A DNA stretch of 64,000 nt, from contig NW_020194627.1 of assembly GCF_002865645.1 (NCBI RefSeq), forward strand, positions 1,257,271 through 1,321,270, written 5' to 3'. This document shows, piece after piece, positions 38,501-50,439 of the stretch (positions are counted from its first letter, which is position 1; every line of letters starts with the position of its first letter). A program made the translations under genes and the position numbers. The notes under the pieces are model-generated. The model had not been told where the DNA came from, did no database searches, and saw only the letters and a program-made list of their open reading frames with translations. Origin of the DNA: Hyaloscypha bicolor E (Eukaryota > Ascomycota > Leotiomycetes > Helotiales > Hyaloscyphaceae).

Positions 38501-41500
38501 AATAATATATAATATTATAGATTATTAAATATTTACTATTATTAGAGCTAAATTTGAATTTATAGAAATAGTAAAGTTTAGAGCTAAGATTATAAATAAA
38601 GTAAAATATAAAGATATATTTTTTCTAGTTAAAAGAGCTTTAAAAATTCTATTTAATTAATTATTCTTAATAAAAATAAAAATGAATATTATATATAAAA
38701 ATAATGATTTATTAGATAAAATATTTATTAATCCTAAAAACGACTAGAATATTTATATTATTATAATTATTTTATTTTTAAAAAATACCGGGAAATAGAA
38801 AAAAGTAATAGTTTAAAAATATTAAGTTTCTAAAATTAAGAAATCAAGTAATATAGAATAGGAAAAGTAAAAAGGAAAAATAAAGCCTAATATTATAACC
38901 GGTAGTAATATTAAGGAAAATAAGAAAATATTAGAATTTCTTATTAATTCTTTTATTTTAGGTTTAGAAATTTAGAAAATTAATAATATTTTTAGGGAAA
39001 CTAAAATAAAAAAGGCTCTAATTAAAGTATTATTAAGAGTAGTTCCGGATTTAATAGAAAAAGCAGTAAAAAAGATATTAAATAAAAATATTTCTAAAAA
39101 AAAGATAAAATAATATCTTTTAATAATAAAGAAATATATTTCTAAAATTATAGAATCTAGAACCCAAAACTAGAAAAAATTCTGGAATATATAAGAGCTT
39201 AAAAAAAATATATTAAAATACTAGATAAAAAGATACTCTTTATATCTAAATTAAAAGAAGCTAAATAAGAAAGTAATAAATTTTAGAAATTAGATAAAAA
39301 AAGTACTAGAGAAAATAGCTATAGCTCTTAAAGAAAAAGATAATAACTATAGTTTATTTCTAGTTATAGAAATATATAAAATATAAAATAAGAAGGTTTA
39401 ATTAGTAAATACTAATAATAAAACTAGAAAAGGTTTTAGTAAATATCTGAACTAGTTTAAGAAATTTAAAACTAGAAAATATTTATAGAAATATATTAGG
39501 AAATATAAGAATTATCTTTTACTAAGAATATTAGCTATTTTAAAAGATTTATAACTTATTCCGGAATATTTTAAATAATTAGATATTAGGAACTAGCTTT
39601 AGGAAAAGAAACTAGCTATATTTTAAGAATTAATAGTTAATTAAGAAAATATAATTATATTTAATTAAAAAGAAATAGGAAAAGTCTATAAGAATATTAG
39701 TTTATTTATTCTAATTAAGACTATTAAATATAAGGCCTAGTAAGAAAAGAATTTCTTATATTCTAAAGCCCTAGTATTAGTAATAATAAAAATATTATTA
39801 GAATACCTAAATTATAAAGTTCTTAAGAAATATAATAGATTTTACCGGAATTTATAGTTTTTAGTTATAAAAAAATTACTAGAACTTATAGACTAATTAA
39901 TAATTAATACTATTATAAAAATAAATTTAGTAATTTTATAAAATACTAATTTATTTCTGTTTATTAATAAGATCTCGGAGAAATTTATTAGATATACTTA
40001 TATTTCTTTAATTAATTTCTTTTTCGGATATAATTAATTTATATTAGATATTCATAATAGAAATTTAACTATATTTATAATACTTTTAGAATTATTAAAA
40101 ATAATTATACTATTTTAAGAAGCTACTAATTCCGTAATATAGTTTATATAAGTTATTATAACTATTCTAGAAAATCTATTTCCCAAAATCGCTATATTAT
40201 TTATTAATAATATTAGAATTAAGGAACTTTATATAAACTATAATAAATAGCTTATTTTATCTAGTATTCGTTATTTTATATTTAAATACTTTTAAAATCT
40301 GGATATAATCTTAAATAAAATTAAATAAACTAAAGCTAGTATTAAAGAAAAATTATAGTTCTATTATAATAGTATAGTTATTATTAGCTTTATTTATAAA
40401 ATACTTAAAAGAAGCCCTTTAAGTTCAGGAATTATTAAGATCTTAAAATAGAAATATTATAATAGTATAATTAAAAATAAAGTATTTATTAGAATTATTA
40501 TTTACTATTATATTTAAATTAAAGGCTTTATAATTATTACTAAATCTATTTACTATTTAATAAAGAAAGATATTATATAGAAATAAGGTAATAAATAAAA
40601 GCAAGCTATATAAATTCTTTAAGAAAAGCTTATTATTATTTCTATATTTTATAAATTATATTATAATTTATTAGAAGATTAGGAAATAATTATATTAGTA
40701 ATAAATACTAGCCTAAATAAATAAAACAGAACTCTTAGCTAATATAATAATAGAGGAAAAAGAAAATTATATAATATAAGTCTAAAATCTAAAATAATAT
40801 TATTAAAAGAAAATATAAAACTAGTAAAATATTTATAAAAAATATAATTCTGGCTATATAAAGCTTATTTTATTCTTAAACTAAATACTAATATACTTAT
40901 TATATAGCTAAATAAAGCAGCTATAAATCTTCCTAAAGCTTTAGTTATTTACTAGCTAGTATAAATTTAATTATTTGACTTTAAAATTAAATATATTAAA
41001 GAAATTAAGTATATTACTATTAATAAATTATTAAAATATCTATAATAAGAAGGCAATACCAAAAATAATAAGGATATTAATAAATAGCTAGTAATAGAGC
41101 TTAATATTATTAAAATAATATCTATTAGATAAAAAGTTTAGTTAAAGGAAATAGTTCCGGTTTAGTTATATAATATTGTTTTAAGAAATTAGACTCCTAA
41201 AACCTTTACTAAATATTCGAATAATAGTATCTAATTATTAGAGATTAATAATTAAAGCCTTATTATATCTAGAAGCAAATTAGTAATATTAAAAAATAAT
41301 AATATTTAGAAGTTATATAGTAAAGACTATAGTTTTTTATATATAATTTCTAGTAAAATAGTAAATAATAATACTAACTCTTATATTTTATTTAATAATC
41401 TAATATTTTTATTAGATTTCTTAAATAATAGCTATTTCGAATAATACTAAAATATTATATAATACCTTATAATATTCTTTAGACTAAAAGAAATATCTAG

Positions 41501-42930
41501 AGCCGAGTTTCGAAAATTAAATAAAAAAGCTTTAAATTATAATATAAGAAATTAATTACTATAGAAAGTTATATCTAAAGTATATTTATTTTAACTTATT
41601 ATTAATAATTAAAAGTAAAGAGAAATTATTATTAAAGAGCTATATAATAAGATTAGATATACTAGAAGAAAAAGTACTTTTTATTTAATAACTAATTACT
41701 ATTATTAGAAAGATTATTATAACTATATATAAAAGTATATTAGTATAAAAGTAAAAGAAGATAAAAAAAAGCTTTATAACTAATAAAAGCTATATTTTTT
41801 TTCTATTATATTAGAATTAATATAATTAAATTATTAGATTATAAGAAATATAACTTATTAGTTATTACTAGAAATAATTTCTTAGAATAAATTAAAGCTA
41901 GACCTTTAAAGAACCTAACTAGTAAGAAGATTACTAAGTTTATTTGGGAAGAAATTATTTATAAATATAGTTTATTTAGATAGCTTAAAATAGATAGCGG
42001 ATTAGAATTTAAAGAAGTAGTAATTCAGGAACTTAATAAACTAGAAATTAATAGAATTATTATTTTGGCCTATAATTCTAAAGGAAATAATATAATTAAA
42101 AGAGGATATTAACTAATTATTCAAGTATTTATTATACTTATAATAGATAAAAAGAAGCCTTAGGTAAATTTACTATTATATATTCTATTTACTAATTAAG
42201 TTATTATATATAGACTAACTAGATTTACTTTTTTTTATATAATCTATAATAGAGAAGCTATATTACTTATAGAAATATACTTTCTAATCTAGAGAATACT
42301 TAAATAAAATAAAGTCTATAATAGAGAAATATTTCTAGAAATATATATAAAATAAATATAAATAAAAAATAAAGATATTAAAGAAGCTAGAATAAAGAAG
42401 AATAGAAAATACTAAAAGAGAAAGAAGTAATTTAATACTACTTACTAGATTTATTTAAAGTCTATTTCCGAAAAGAATCTAGTTCTTATATATAATATTA
42501 AATTAATAGATTAAGATATATTAAGAAATATAAAGCTACTATATTACTAGCTTGGCCTATATAAAGTAAAATATATAAATTAACTAAAAGAATACTATAT
42601 ATTAGAAGAACTTAATAGTACTATATTTTAAAAAAATATATATATTAGAAATTAACTTAAGTAGTTTATTAAGAAAAATGAATTCTAGTACTTTTCTAAA
42701 AATAAAGTTAATAATAAGTATATACCTATAAATAAATATTTTAAAATAGATATAGAACTAGAAAAAGAAGTAGTTATAGAATACTATAAGCGAAATAATA
42801 CTTAGGAGATCGAGAAAGCTACTAGTATTATTATATATATTCTAGAATTACTAGAATTAAAGAAAGTAAAATATATCTCTTTTATAGAAGACTAAAAGAA
42901 AGCATCTAATAATAGGAGCTTTTCTTAATC
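35600..42930 (+). pseudogene. Gypsy A gag-pol remnant
   Basis: Gag-like stretches occur near 36330-36560. Reverse transcriptase lies near 39850-40560, with the FLDDI-type catalytic box reading F-I-N-N-I at 40200-40214 and the first catalytic Asp (native FSGYDQ context) reading G-Y-N-Q near 40030. RNase H follows near 40680-41020. The integrase zinc finger is near 41635-41760 (its His codons read Tyr), and the integrase core near 41850-42140 keeps K-I-D-S-G. A C-terminal strand-rich region follows to about 42930. RT preceding integrase places it in Ty3/gypsy. No chromodomain was seen, unlike the element at 1-3705. Stops are nearly all TAA/TAG. Confidence 0.85.
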
Positions 42931-44803
42931 TAAAATAAAGCTTATTATCTTTAATTCTTTATATATCTTTTATTTTTCTTTTTTAAATATTATTTATAAT
43001 CTTTAAAGAATATTATTATTAAATTACTATTCTAGAAATCGGATAAGCTTTACTATTACTTATTTCTTACTATTATCTAATTATTACTACTAGATAATAT
43101 TCTTAATATAAGATTCTATACTAGATCTTGGGAATTAAATACGAAATATTTCTTTTAGTATAAAAATAAATAGGGAATTAAGAGATTACTTTATAAATTC
43201 TTAATTCCGAATTATTATAATAAATAGTAATTATATTTGAAATTAGAAAAAGAAAAGAAAAAGAAAAAATATCTTTTATATATCTTTTACTAAACTAGAA
43301 ATCTTTTAGAAGCTTTACTTGCCTTTTTAACTAGCTATTCTTGCGGCTTATACTAGTCTAAAGCTTAATTATAATATTTATAAATCTCGACTTTAACTTA
43401 AACTACTATTACAAGTTTCCTTATAATATCCAAATAAACTTCCTAATTAGAAGTTATATATAGATGAAATAGCCAAACTAGAAATCCTATAAGAAGAAAG
43501 AAAACCTTATTAAATCTAATAGTTATTTCCGAAAGTATTTAATAATATATAATTTTAGGAATCTTTTAGATATTAGATAAACTAGATCTGCCTATTTAAA
43601 GTCTATCTTATACTAGAAAACCTACTTCTTTTTTAATATAACTATAACTACTCTTAAAACTTATATTAAGGCTTAGTTAGTATATTATATATTTCTATTT
43701 CTATATAAAGAAAACTTCTCTTATATAGAACTCATTTCCTAATTAAGATACCGTTTTATTACCAGAAACTAATTACTTTTTTAAAAAGCTAGTATAATTT
43801 GCTAATTCTTACTATTAATCTATTTCTTATTATTAAATATTATTTAAATAATTCCTATATTCTTAATATTAATTTAGAATACCTGACTTTTTTATATTCT
43901 ATATTAACTTTAATATTAACTATTTCAAACTTAATAATAGTACTATAAATTCTATTTATAAATTCTAATACTTTTAGTATTACTTTTATAAATATAGATA
44001 TTACTTTAAAGTTCTAACTAATTTAATAGTTTTATACTATATAAAATCGACTTTAATAAATACTAAATAGATATAATTAGCTTTTGGAAAGAATATAAAT
44101 TAGTTTCGGAAAAAGTAATATCTTATTCTAAGTTATTCTTTATTTCTATTATTCTGACTTCTTTTTTATTAATACTTACTTTATATTTTCCTAATATCTT
44201 TAGTATACTTATATATTTTATCTTTTATATATTTCCTATATTATTTCCTTTCTTTTATATTATTCTTTAAGTTAATAGAAATATCTCTAAATAAATAGGA
44301 AATTAGAATATATTTATATTATAAAATTTATATTATTTTCTTTTATATTCTAATACTTTAGATATTATTACTATATTTATATTTCTATTATATTATCTTT
44401 TTATTTTCCTATTATTACTATTTAGTTTAACTTACCTTAATTATTTCCTTAATTATATTTCCTTAAATATATATATTTATATTCTTTTCTATAATAAAAG
44501 CCTAACTTTATATTTTTATTTTCTATAATTATTTCTAATTTATAATTATATTATTTTAAATATATTTAAATATTATACTTACTTTCCCTATTATATATAT
44601 TACTATTTTAGCTTTATTTTCTTACTAAAAAGAAAGAAAAACTTGAATATATATAATACCTTTATATAATCTAAAACTATTCTAATTTACTTTTTATTTT
44701 AGAATATACTTAAAAGAAATTCTTATAATCTCAAAAACCTTTAATTCTATAACCTATAACTATTATACTAATAATATTTTTATAACTTATTAAGAATAAT
44801 AAA
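42931..44803. other. Spacer between gypsy A pol and third ORF
   Basis: Pyrimidine-rich on the plus strand, with no long frame on either strand. The whole spacer is present in reverse in copy C (about 48290-50440), so it belongs to the element. In C it is interrupted by a solo LTR; A provides the empty site near 43925-43945. Confidence 0.6.
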
Positions 44804-47800
44804 ATGGCTAAAGTATAGATTTCTTAAGCTAGTAAAGTATAGTAGCTAGTTCTTATAAGCCGCAGTATTATTAAAAGCTTATAGATTAATAGTATTAAAG
44901 TTTAGAGTATTAAAGAAACTTAGGCAGTTATAAAAGGCCTACTAATACTAGAAAAGATAGCTATAATTACTAAATTTAATATAAATATTCTAGATAAGCT
45001 AAGTAATATATATAATAAGCTCTTAAAGTAGAAAACCTTTATTAGAGACGAAACTAGACTAGAATTAACTAAGAAAGAGCTAAAGAACTACTAAGCTAAT
45101 AATAGAGAATTCGAGAATATTATTAAAGGTATTTCTAAAGGCAGATAGGAAAAGCTTAATAAGATTAAGACTATAATAAATAATCTTAATACTAAGAGTC
45201 AGAATAGAATTATATTATATAGTAAAGCCTTTAGCTAATATATTAATAATATCTATAATAACCTTAGTAAAAATATCTATAAGAAGTTATATTCTCTTTT
45301 TAAAATAAAAGCTTTAGTATATAAAGCTATTTAGTTAATTAATAAAGCTATTTTAGAGTATATTAAGAATAAGAAGTATTAGAATACTAGTATATTTACT
45401 AAATTAGATATTATTAAGATACTTAAATATACTAAAGCTATTTCGAAATCTAAAGAATTAGTTTTTAAGCCACTATTAGCTAATAATCTTAAAGCTAGAT
45501 AGTATATCTTTAATACTTCCGGAATTCTAATTAAGGAAGTTTATAGTAATAAGCCTTTTCCTGCTTTCCGAAATAAGCCTAAAGAATAAGCCCCTATTAT
45601 AATTTCTGCTTTAACTTAATTAGATTTAGCTAATAAGAATAAAGCTAATTTAATATAGCCTAGTAACAAATCTGCTAATAAGACTAATAGAACTAATATA
45701 ACTAGATAAGAAGAATCTGGCAAGAATAGAAAATAAGCTGAGCCTAAGATATCTAAAAAATAGTAAAAATCTAAGTACTAGTTCAAGTATAAGACTAGTA
45801 AAATAGAGGAAAACAAAGAGTTAAGTAAGAAGAAACTCTTTATTTTAAAGGGAAAAATACTATCTAGAAAGACTCCCGTATTTATATCTAGAACTAAGAA
45901 GTAAAAGACTAAAAATATTAAGTTTAGAGAACTTAAAGAAAGCATTTAGTATATCTATAAGATATTAGCTAAATAGAAGTTAATACTTGCTTAATAGAAT
46001 AAATATATTTTTAAGAAAGTATATAGTAGTATTTTAGGACCTATTTATAAGTAAGAATACTATAGGACTACTAATAAATTCCTTAAAGCTCCTTATATAA
46101 TATATATTTAGTAGCTTACTAATACTCTTTCTATTAATATATAAGATATTAAGAATACTTTAAAGCTAGTTACTAAGATCTATAAAGTTATTAAAGGCAA
46201 GAAATATATTTCTATTACTTAGGTAAATAAGGAAATACGGGATTTCTTTTTTAAGATCTAGGAAATTAAAAAGTATAGATATAAGTACCGTATTTCTAAT
46301 TAATTTTATCTAAATCTATAACTCTAATTCAATATAGTAGTTCCTGTTTCTGAGTCTAGTATTACTAATCTGAATATAAATAGTTATATTTATAAGAAGA
46401 ATTACCTAAAATAAATTAAGAAGCTTGGTATTATAGGAGGGAAACTGCGACAAGACAAAAACCTATATAAAGTACACCAGAGCGCAAAACGTGACTAGAT
46501 AGCAAAACAACAAATCAAAAACGTAAATAGTAAAGCATAAACAGTGTGCAGTGTGCAAAAGCTCAATTGATTGAATATGTATGAAGGATTGATTTCTAAG
46601 TCTACAGAAAAACCAGCTTTCTTATGTGATTTCTGCAAGTCACGTGCAAAAGGCCGCAGCCTTTACCATGTGACCTAAACCTCAAAACCGCCAAAACAAC
46701 ATGATTTTCGACGAGTACGGCCTGCCGTATTACAGTATTTAAGAGCTCTTAATAGAGGAAATAGAGATATTATAGTTCTATTTCCGAAAAGATAATATAT
46801 TAAAGTATAAAGATCTAGGTAATAGTTACTTTACCTTAGTCTCTTAACTTTTAATAGCAGATCTATTAATATAGCTCGGATTTTACAAGATATTAAACAA
46901 GTATCCTATATATCTAGTTACTTACCTTAGCTAGCCTAATTTTATACTTCTGGAAATATTAATTATAACTAGTATAAAGGTAATACTAAAGATCTGGCTA
47001 TTATTAAAGCTTTAAGTAGCGAATTCTATTTTAGTAAAAAGTATTAGAATATTAGTTATATTTTCCTTATTAATTATAAGAAGGCTATTATCTTTAGTAA
47101 GAAGTTCTTTAAAGATATTAATTACTTTTCTATTTCTAATAAATTTAAGCCGGAAGTAGCTAAGGAAATAGATAAGTATTTACTAAAAATAATAGGAGAA
47201 AAGATTTTAAGTATAGTTTATTTAACTAGATAAATAAATGCCTTTAGCTAGATAATCTATAAGTCTGGAATTATAAATAAGTATTAATTCTCAAATAATA
47301 TATAAGTTAAAGAATAGCTTAATAATAATTTGTTACTTAATAGGCCTTTTATTATAATTCTAATAAGTTTAGTTACTATTAAGAATAGAATATATAAAAA
47401 TGGAATCTCTTATAAGGTTATTAAAGCCCCTTATCTAAAGCTTTCTTTTTCTATTAAAAATTAATTTAAGGATATTATAGATAATACGAAATTCGAGAGA
47501 GCTATTTATTTAAAGTATATTAGTATAATTTATAATATAATTCGCTATAATAAGCCTTTTTAATACCTAGTAATAAAGGCAGAAATTAAGTAATAATTAA
47601 AGGCAAATACTAATTAATATAGAGAACTATATTAGATTTAGTATAAGAATATAATTAAGCAAATTCGGATTATTTTTAAGTAAATTCAGAAATATGAAAT
47701 AAGACTATTTAAAAGTAATAAGTCTTATTTTAGATATATAGAAGAGAAATTAAATTAGCTAATAAAGGAGAATTCTAATTATTTTATTATTTTAAATTCT

Positions 47801-47870
47801 AAATAGGATTTTTCTATTATTTTTAATATTTAGGAAATAAATATAAATAAATAAGAGGTCGGATATAATA
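44804..47870 (+). pseudogene. Unidentified third ORF of the large gypsy family
   Basis: An ATG at 44804 opens a frame of exactly 543 codons to 46432 with TAA/TAG as the only stops and no indel. The inferred protein is lysine-rich with a helical, coiled-coil-like first half and a basic central part. It is interrupted by a solo LTR. Beyond the insertion (46740 on) the best frame is shifted by -1 and stays open, again with TAA/TAG only, to the 3' LTR (A-L-N-R-G-N-R-D near 46745-46768; F-K-P-E-V-A-K-E near 47147-47170). The shift could be an old indel, an intron, or programmed frameshifting. Position after pol recalls env-like or accessory ORFs of large retroelements, but I see no signal peptide or membrane anchor and recognise no family. 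Copy C holds the first ~120 bp. Confidence 0.6.
46433..46734 (-). mobile_element. Unmutated solo LTR of the large gypsy family (302 bp)
   Basis: Flanked by a perfect 5-bp duplication GTATT (46428-46432, 46735-46739). Its reverse complement begins TGTAATACGG and ends CCTCCTAT, and aligns along its whole length with the LTRs at 34858, 47874 and 57512. CpA, TpG and CpG are intact, so it shows the LTR before RIP. It contains AAGTCACGTGCA (46637-46648) and AAAGGC-type inverted arms (AAAGGCCGCAGCCTTT on the plus strand). The 3' end is AT rather than the canonical CA. It interrupts the third ORF of copy A, so it inserted later and lost its internal part by LTR recombination. Confidence 0.93.
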
Positions 47871-47873
47871 TAG

Positions 47874-48169
47874 TAGGCTATATTTTCTAAAAATTATATT
47901 ATTTTGGCGGTTTTAAGGTTTTGGTTATATAATAAAGACTATATATAGCCTTTTATATATAACTTATAGAAATTATATAAGAAAACTGGTTTTTCTATAA
48001 TTCTAGAGAATAATTCCTTATAAGTATTTAATTAACTAAGCTTTTATATACTATATACTATTTATATTTTACTATTTATACTTTTAATTTATTATTTTAC
48101 TATTAAGTTATATTTTGTATTCTAGTATACTTTATATAAGTTTTTATCTTATTATAGTTTCTCTTTTAT
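47874..48169 (+). repeat. Gypsy A 3' LTR (296 bp)
   Basis: Same family and orientation as 34858-35160; the native GGCGG near its start is kept. Immediately upstream is a purine-rich stretch (AAATAAATAAGAGG) suitable as a polypurine tract. The flank on the right is gypsy C in reverse. Confidence 0.8.
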
Positions 48170-49182
48170 ACTAAGCTTTTTTAATACTTTAAACTTTAAT
48201 ATTATTAATTTATAAGCTTTTAATAATACTATAGCTTATAAGAACTAGCTATTATACTTTACTAGCTTAAGAAATCTATTCTTTGGCTATTTTATTATTC
48301 TTAATAAGTTATTAAGATATTATTAGTATAATAGTTATTAGTTATAGAATTAAAAGTTCTCGAGGTTATAAGAATTTCTTTTAAATATATTTTAAAATAA
48401 AGAATAAATTAGAATAGATTTGAATTATATAAAGGTATTATATATATTTGAGTTTTTCTTTCTTTCTAATAAGAAAAATAAAGCTAAAATAGTAATATAT
48501 ATAATAGGGAAAATAAATATAATAATTAGATATATTTAAAATAATATAGTTATAAATTAGAAATAATTATAGAAAATAAAATATAAAATTAGGCTTTTAT
48601 TCTAGAAAAGAATATAAATATATAGATTTAAAGAAATATAATTTAGGAAATAATTAAGATAAATTAAACTAAATAGTAATAATAAGGAAATAAGAAAGTA
48701 ATATAATAGAAATATAAATATAATAATAATATTTAAAGTATTAGAATATAAAAGAAAATAATAAAAATTTTATAATATAAATATATTTTAATTTCTTATT
48801 TATTTAGAGATATTTCTATTAATTTAAAAAATAGTATAAAAGAAAGGAAATAATATAGGAAATATATAAAAAATAAGATATATAAAAATATTAAAGATAT
48901 TAGGAAAATATAAAATAAATATTAATAAAAAAAAATTAGAATAATAGAATTAAGAAATAACTTAGAATAAAGTATTACTTTTTCCGAAACTAATTTATAT
49001 TTTTTCTAAAAGCTAATTATATTTATTTAGTATTTATTAAAGTTAACTTTATATAATATAAAACTATTTAGCTAATTAAAACTTTAAAGTAATATCTATA
49101 TTTATAAAAGTAATATTAAAGGTATTAGAATATATAAAAAAAAAGAATTATAAAATAATATAAATAGAGTTTATAATACTAT

Positions 49183-49416
49183 TATAACGGCAGGAATAGA
49201 GTAATGGAACGAGGCTCAAAGATTAATGATTTCCAATGTCTTAAGAATTTAAAGCTAAGGAGGACAGAAGTAAGGTGTGGCAGTAGATAAGTAGGTATGG
49301 CCAAGACTACTGAAACGCCGAGCTTTAGAAGCGAGCTTGGTTTGAACCATAGCTTGGAACCTTAGCTGAAACCAACCCCTTTGGCTGAAACCAACCATGT
49401 GACACCAGCCATTACA
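49183..49416. mobile_element. Unmutated solo LTR of a second family (234 bp)
   Basis: A GC-normal insert with a perfect 5-bp duplication ACTAT (49178-49182, 49417-49421). Ends are TATAACGGC...GCCATTACA, i.e. TG...CA with the first G mutated to A. Copy A has the same locus without the insert and with one ATAGT, which proves the insertion. It contains a 13-bp direct repeat GCTGAAACCAACC (49365-49377, 49384-49396). No coding capacity; orientation unknown. A small non-autonomous DNA element is less likely given TG...CA ends and the 5-bp duplication. Confidence 0.85.
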
Positions 49417-50439
49417 ACTATTATTAAGTTTGAAATAATTAATATTAAAGTTAATATAAAATATAGAAAGATTAGGTATTCTAAATTAGTATTAAAAATA
49501 TAGTATTAAAGGTATTTTCTTAATTATTTAGATAATATTTAATAGTAAGAAATAGATTAATAATAAGAATTAGTAAATTATACTAGCTTTTTAAAAAAGT
49601 AATTAGTTTCTAGTAATAAAATAATATATTAATTAAGAAATGAATTCTATATAAAAAAAGTTCTTTTTATATAGAAATAGAAATATATAATATACTAACT
49701 AAGCCTTAATATAAGTTTTAAAAATAGCTATAGTTATATTAAAGAAGAAATAGGTTTTCTAGTATAAAATAGGCTTTAAATAAATAGATCTAGTTTATTT
49801 AATATCTAAGAAATTCCTAGAATTATATATTATTAAGTATTTTCGGAAATAATTATTAGGTTTAATAAGATTTCTCTTTTCTCTTATAGGGCTTCTAGTT
49901 TAGCTATTTTATTTATATATAACTTCTAATTAGAAAGTTTATTTAGATATTATAAGTAAACTTATAATAGTAATTTAAATTAAAATTAAGATCTATAAAT
50001 ATTATAATCTAGTTTTAGACTAGTATAAGCTATAATAATAGCTAATTAAAAAGGCAAATATAGCTTCCAAAGATTTCTAGTTTATTAAAATATATATAAA
50101 AAGCCTTTTTTCTTTTTCTTTTTTCTTTTTCTTTTTAAATATAGTTACTATCTATTATTATAGTTCGGAATTAAAAGTTTATAAGATAATCTCTTAATTC
50201 CCTATTTATTTTTATACTAAAAGAGATATTTTATATTTAATTTCTAAAATCTAGTAATAAAATCTTATATTAAGAATACTATCTAGTAATAATAATTAGA
50301 TAATAATAAGAAATAAGTAATAGTAAAGCTTATCTAATTTCCAGAATAGTAATCTAATAATAATATTTTCTAAAGATTATAAATAATAATTTAAAGAAAA
50401 AAATAAAAAATATATAAAAAATCCAAAATAATAGACTTT

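Larger units (their letters stand above)
34858..48169 (+). mobile_element. Large Ty3/gypsy element, copy A (~13 kb)
   Basis: Runs from an LTR at 34858-35160 to one in the same orientation at 47874-48169, each matching the unmutated solo LTR at 46433-46734. Interior: gag-pol, a spacer of about 1.9 kb, and a long sense ORF ending beside a purine-rich stretch before the 3' LTR. Without the inserted solo LTR it is about 13.0 kb, long for a fungal gypsy element. The third ORF is not a local accident, because copy C contains its start. Flanking pentamers TATAT (left) and ACTAA (right) do not match, and the flanks belong to different repeats (G and gypsy C), so the two LTRs may have been brought together by recombination or assembly error. 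Confidence 0.75.

Noticed and set aside
42931..44803. Antisense ORF in the gypsy spacer
   Set aside because: Neither strand in copy A or C keeps a long frame when TAA/TAG are tolerated.
34858..48169. Copy A as a simple intact insertion with its own TSD
   Set aside because: TATAT and ACTAA do not match and the flanks are different repeats.
49183..49416. SINE or MITE
   Set aside because: No poly-A or Pol III boxes; TG...CA ends (one G mutated) and a 5-bp duplication fit a solo LTR better.
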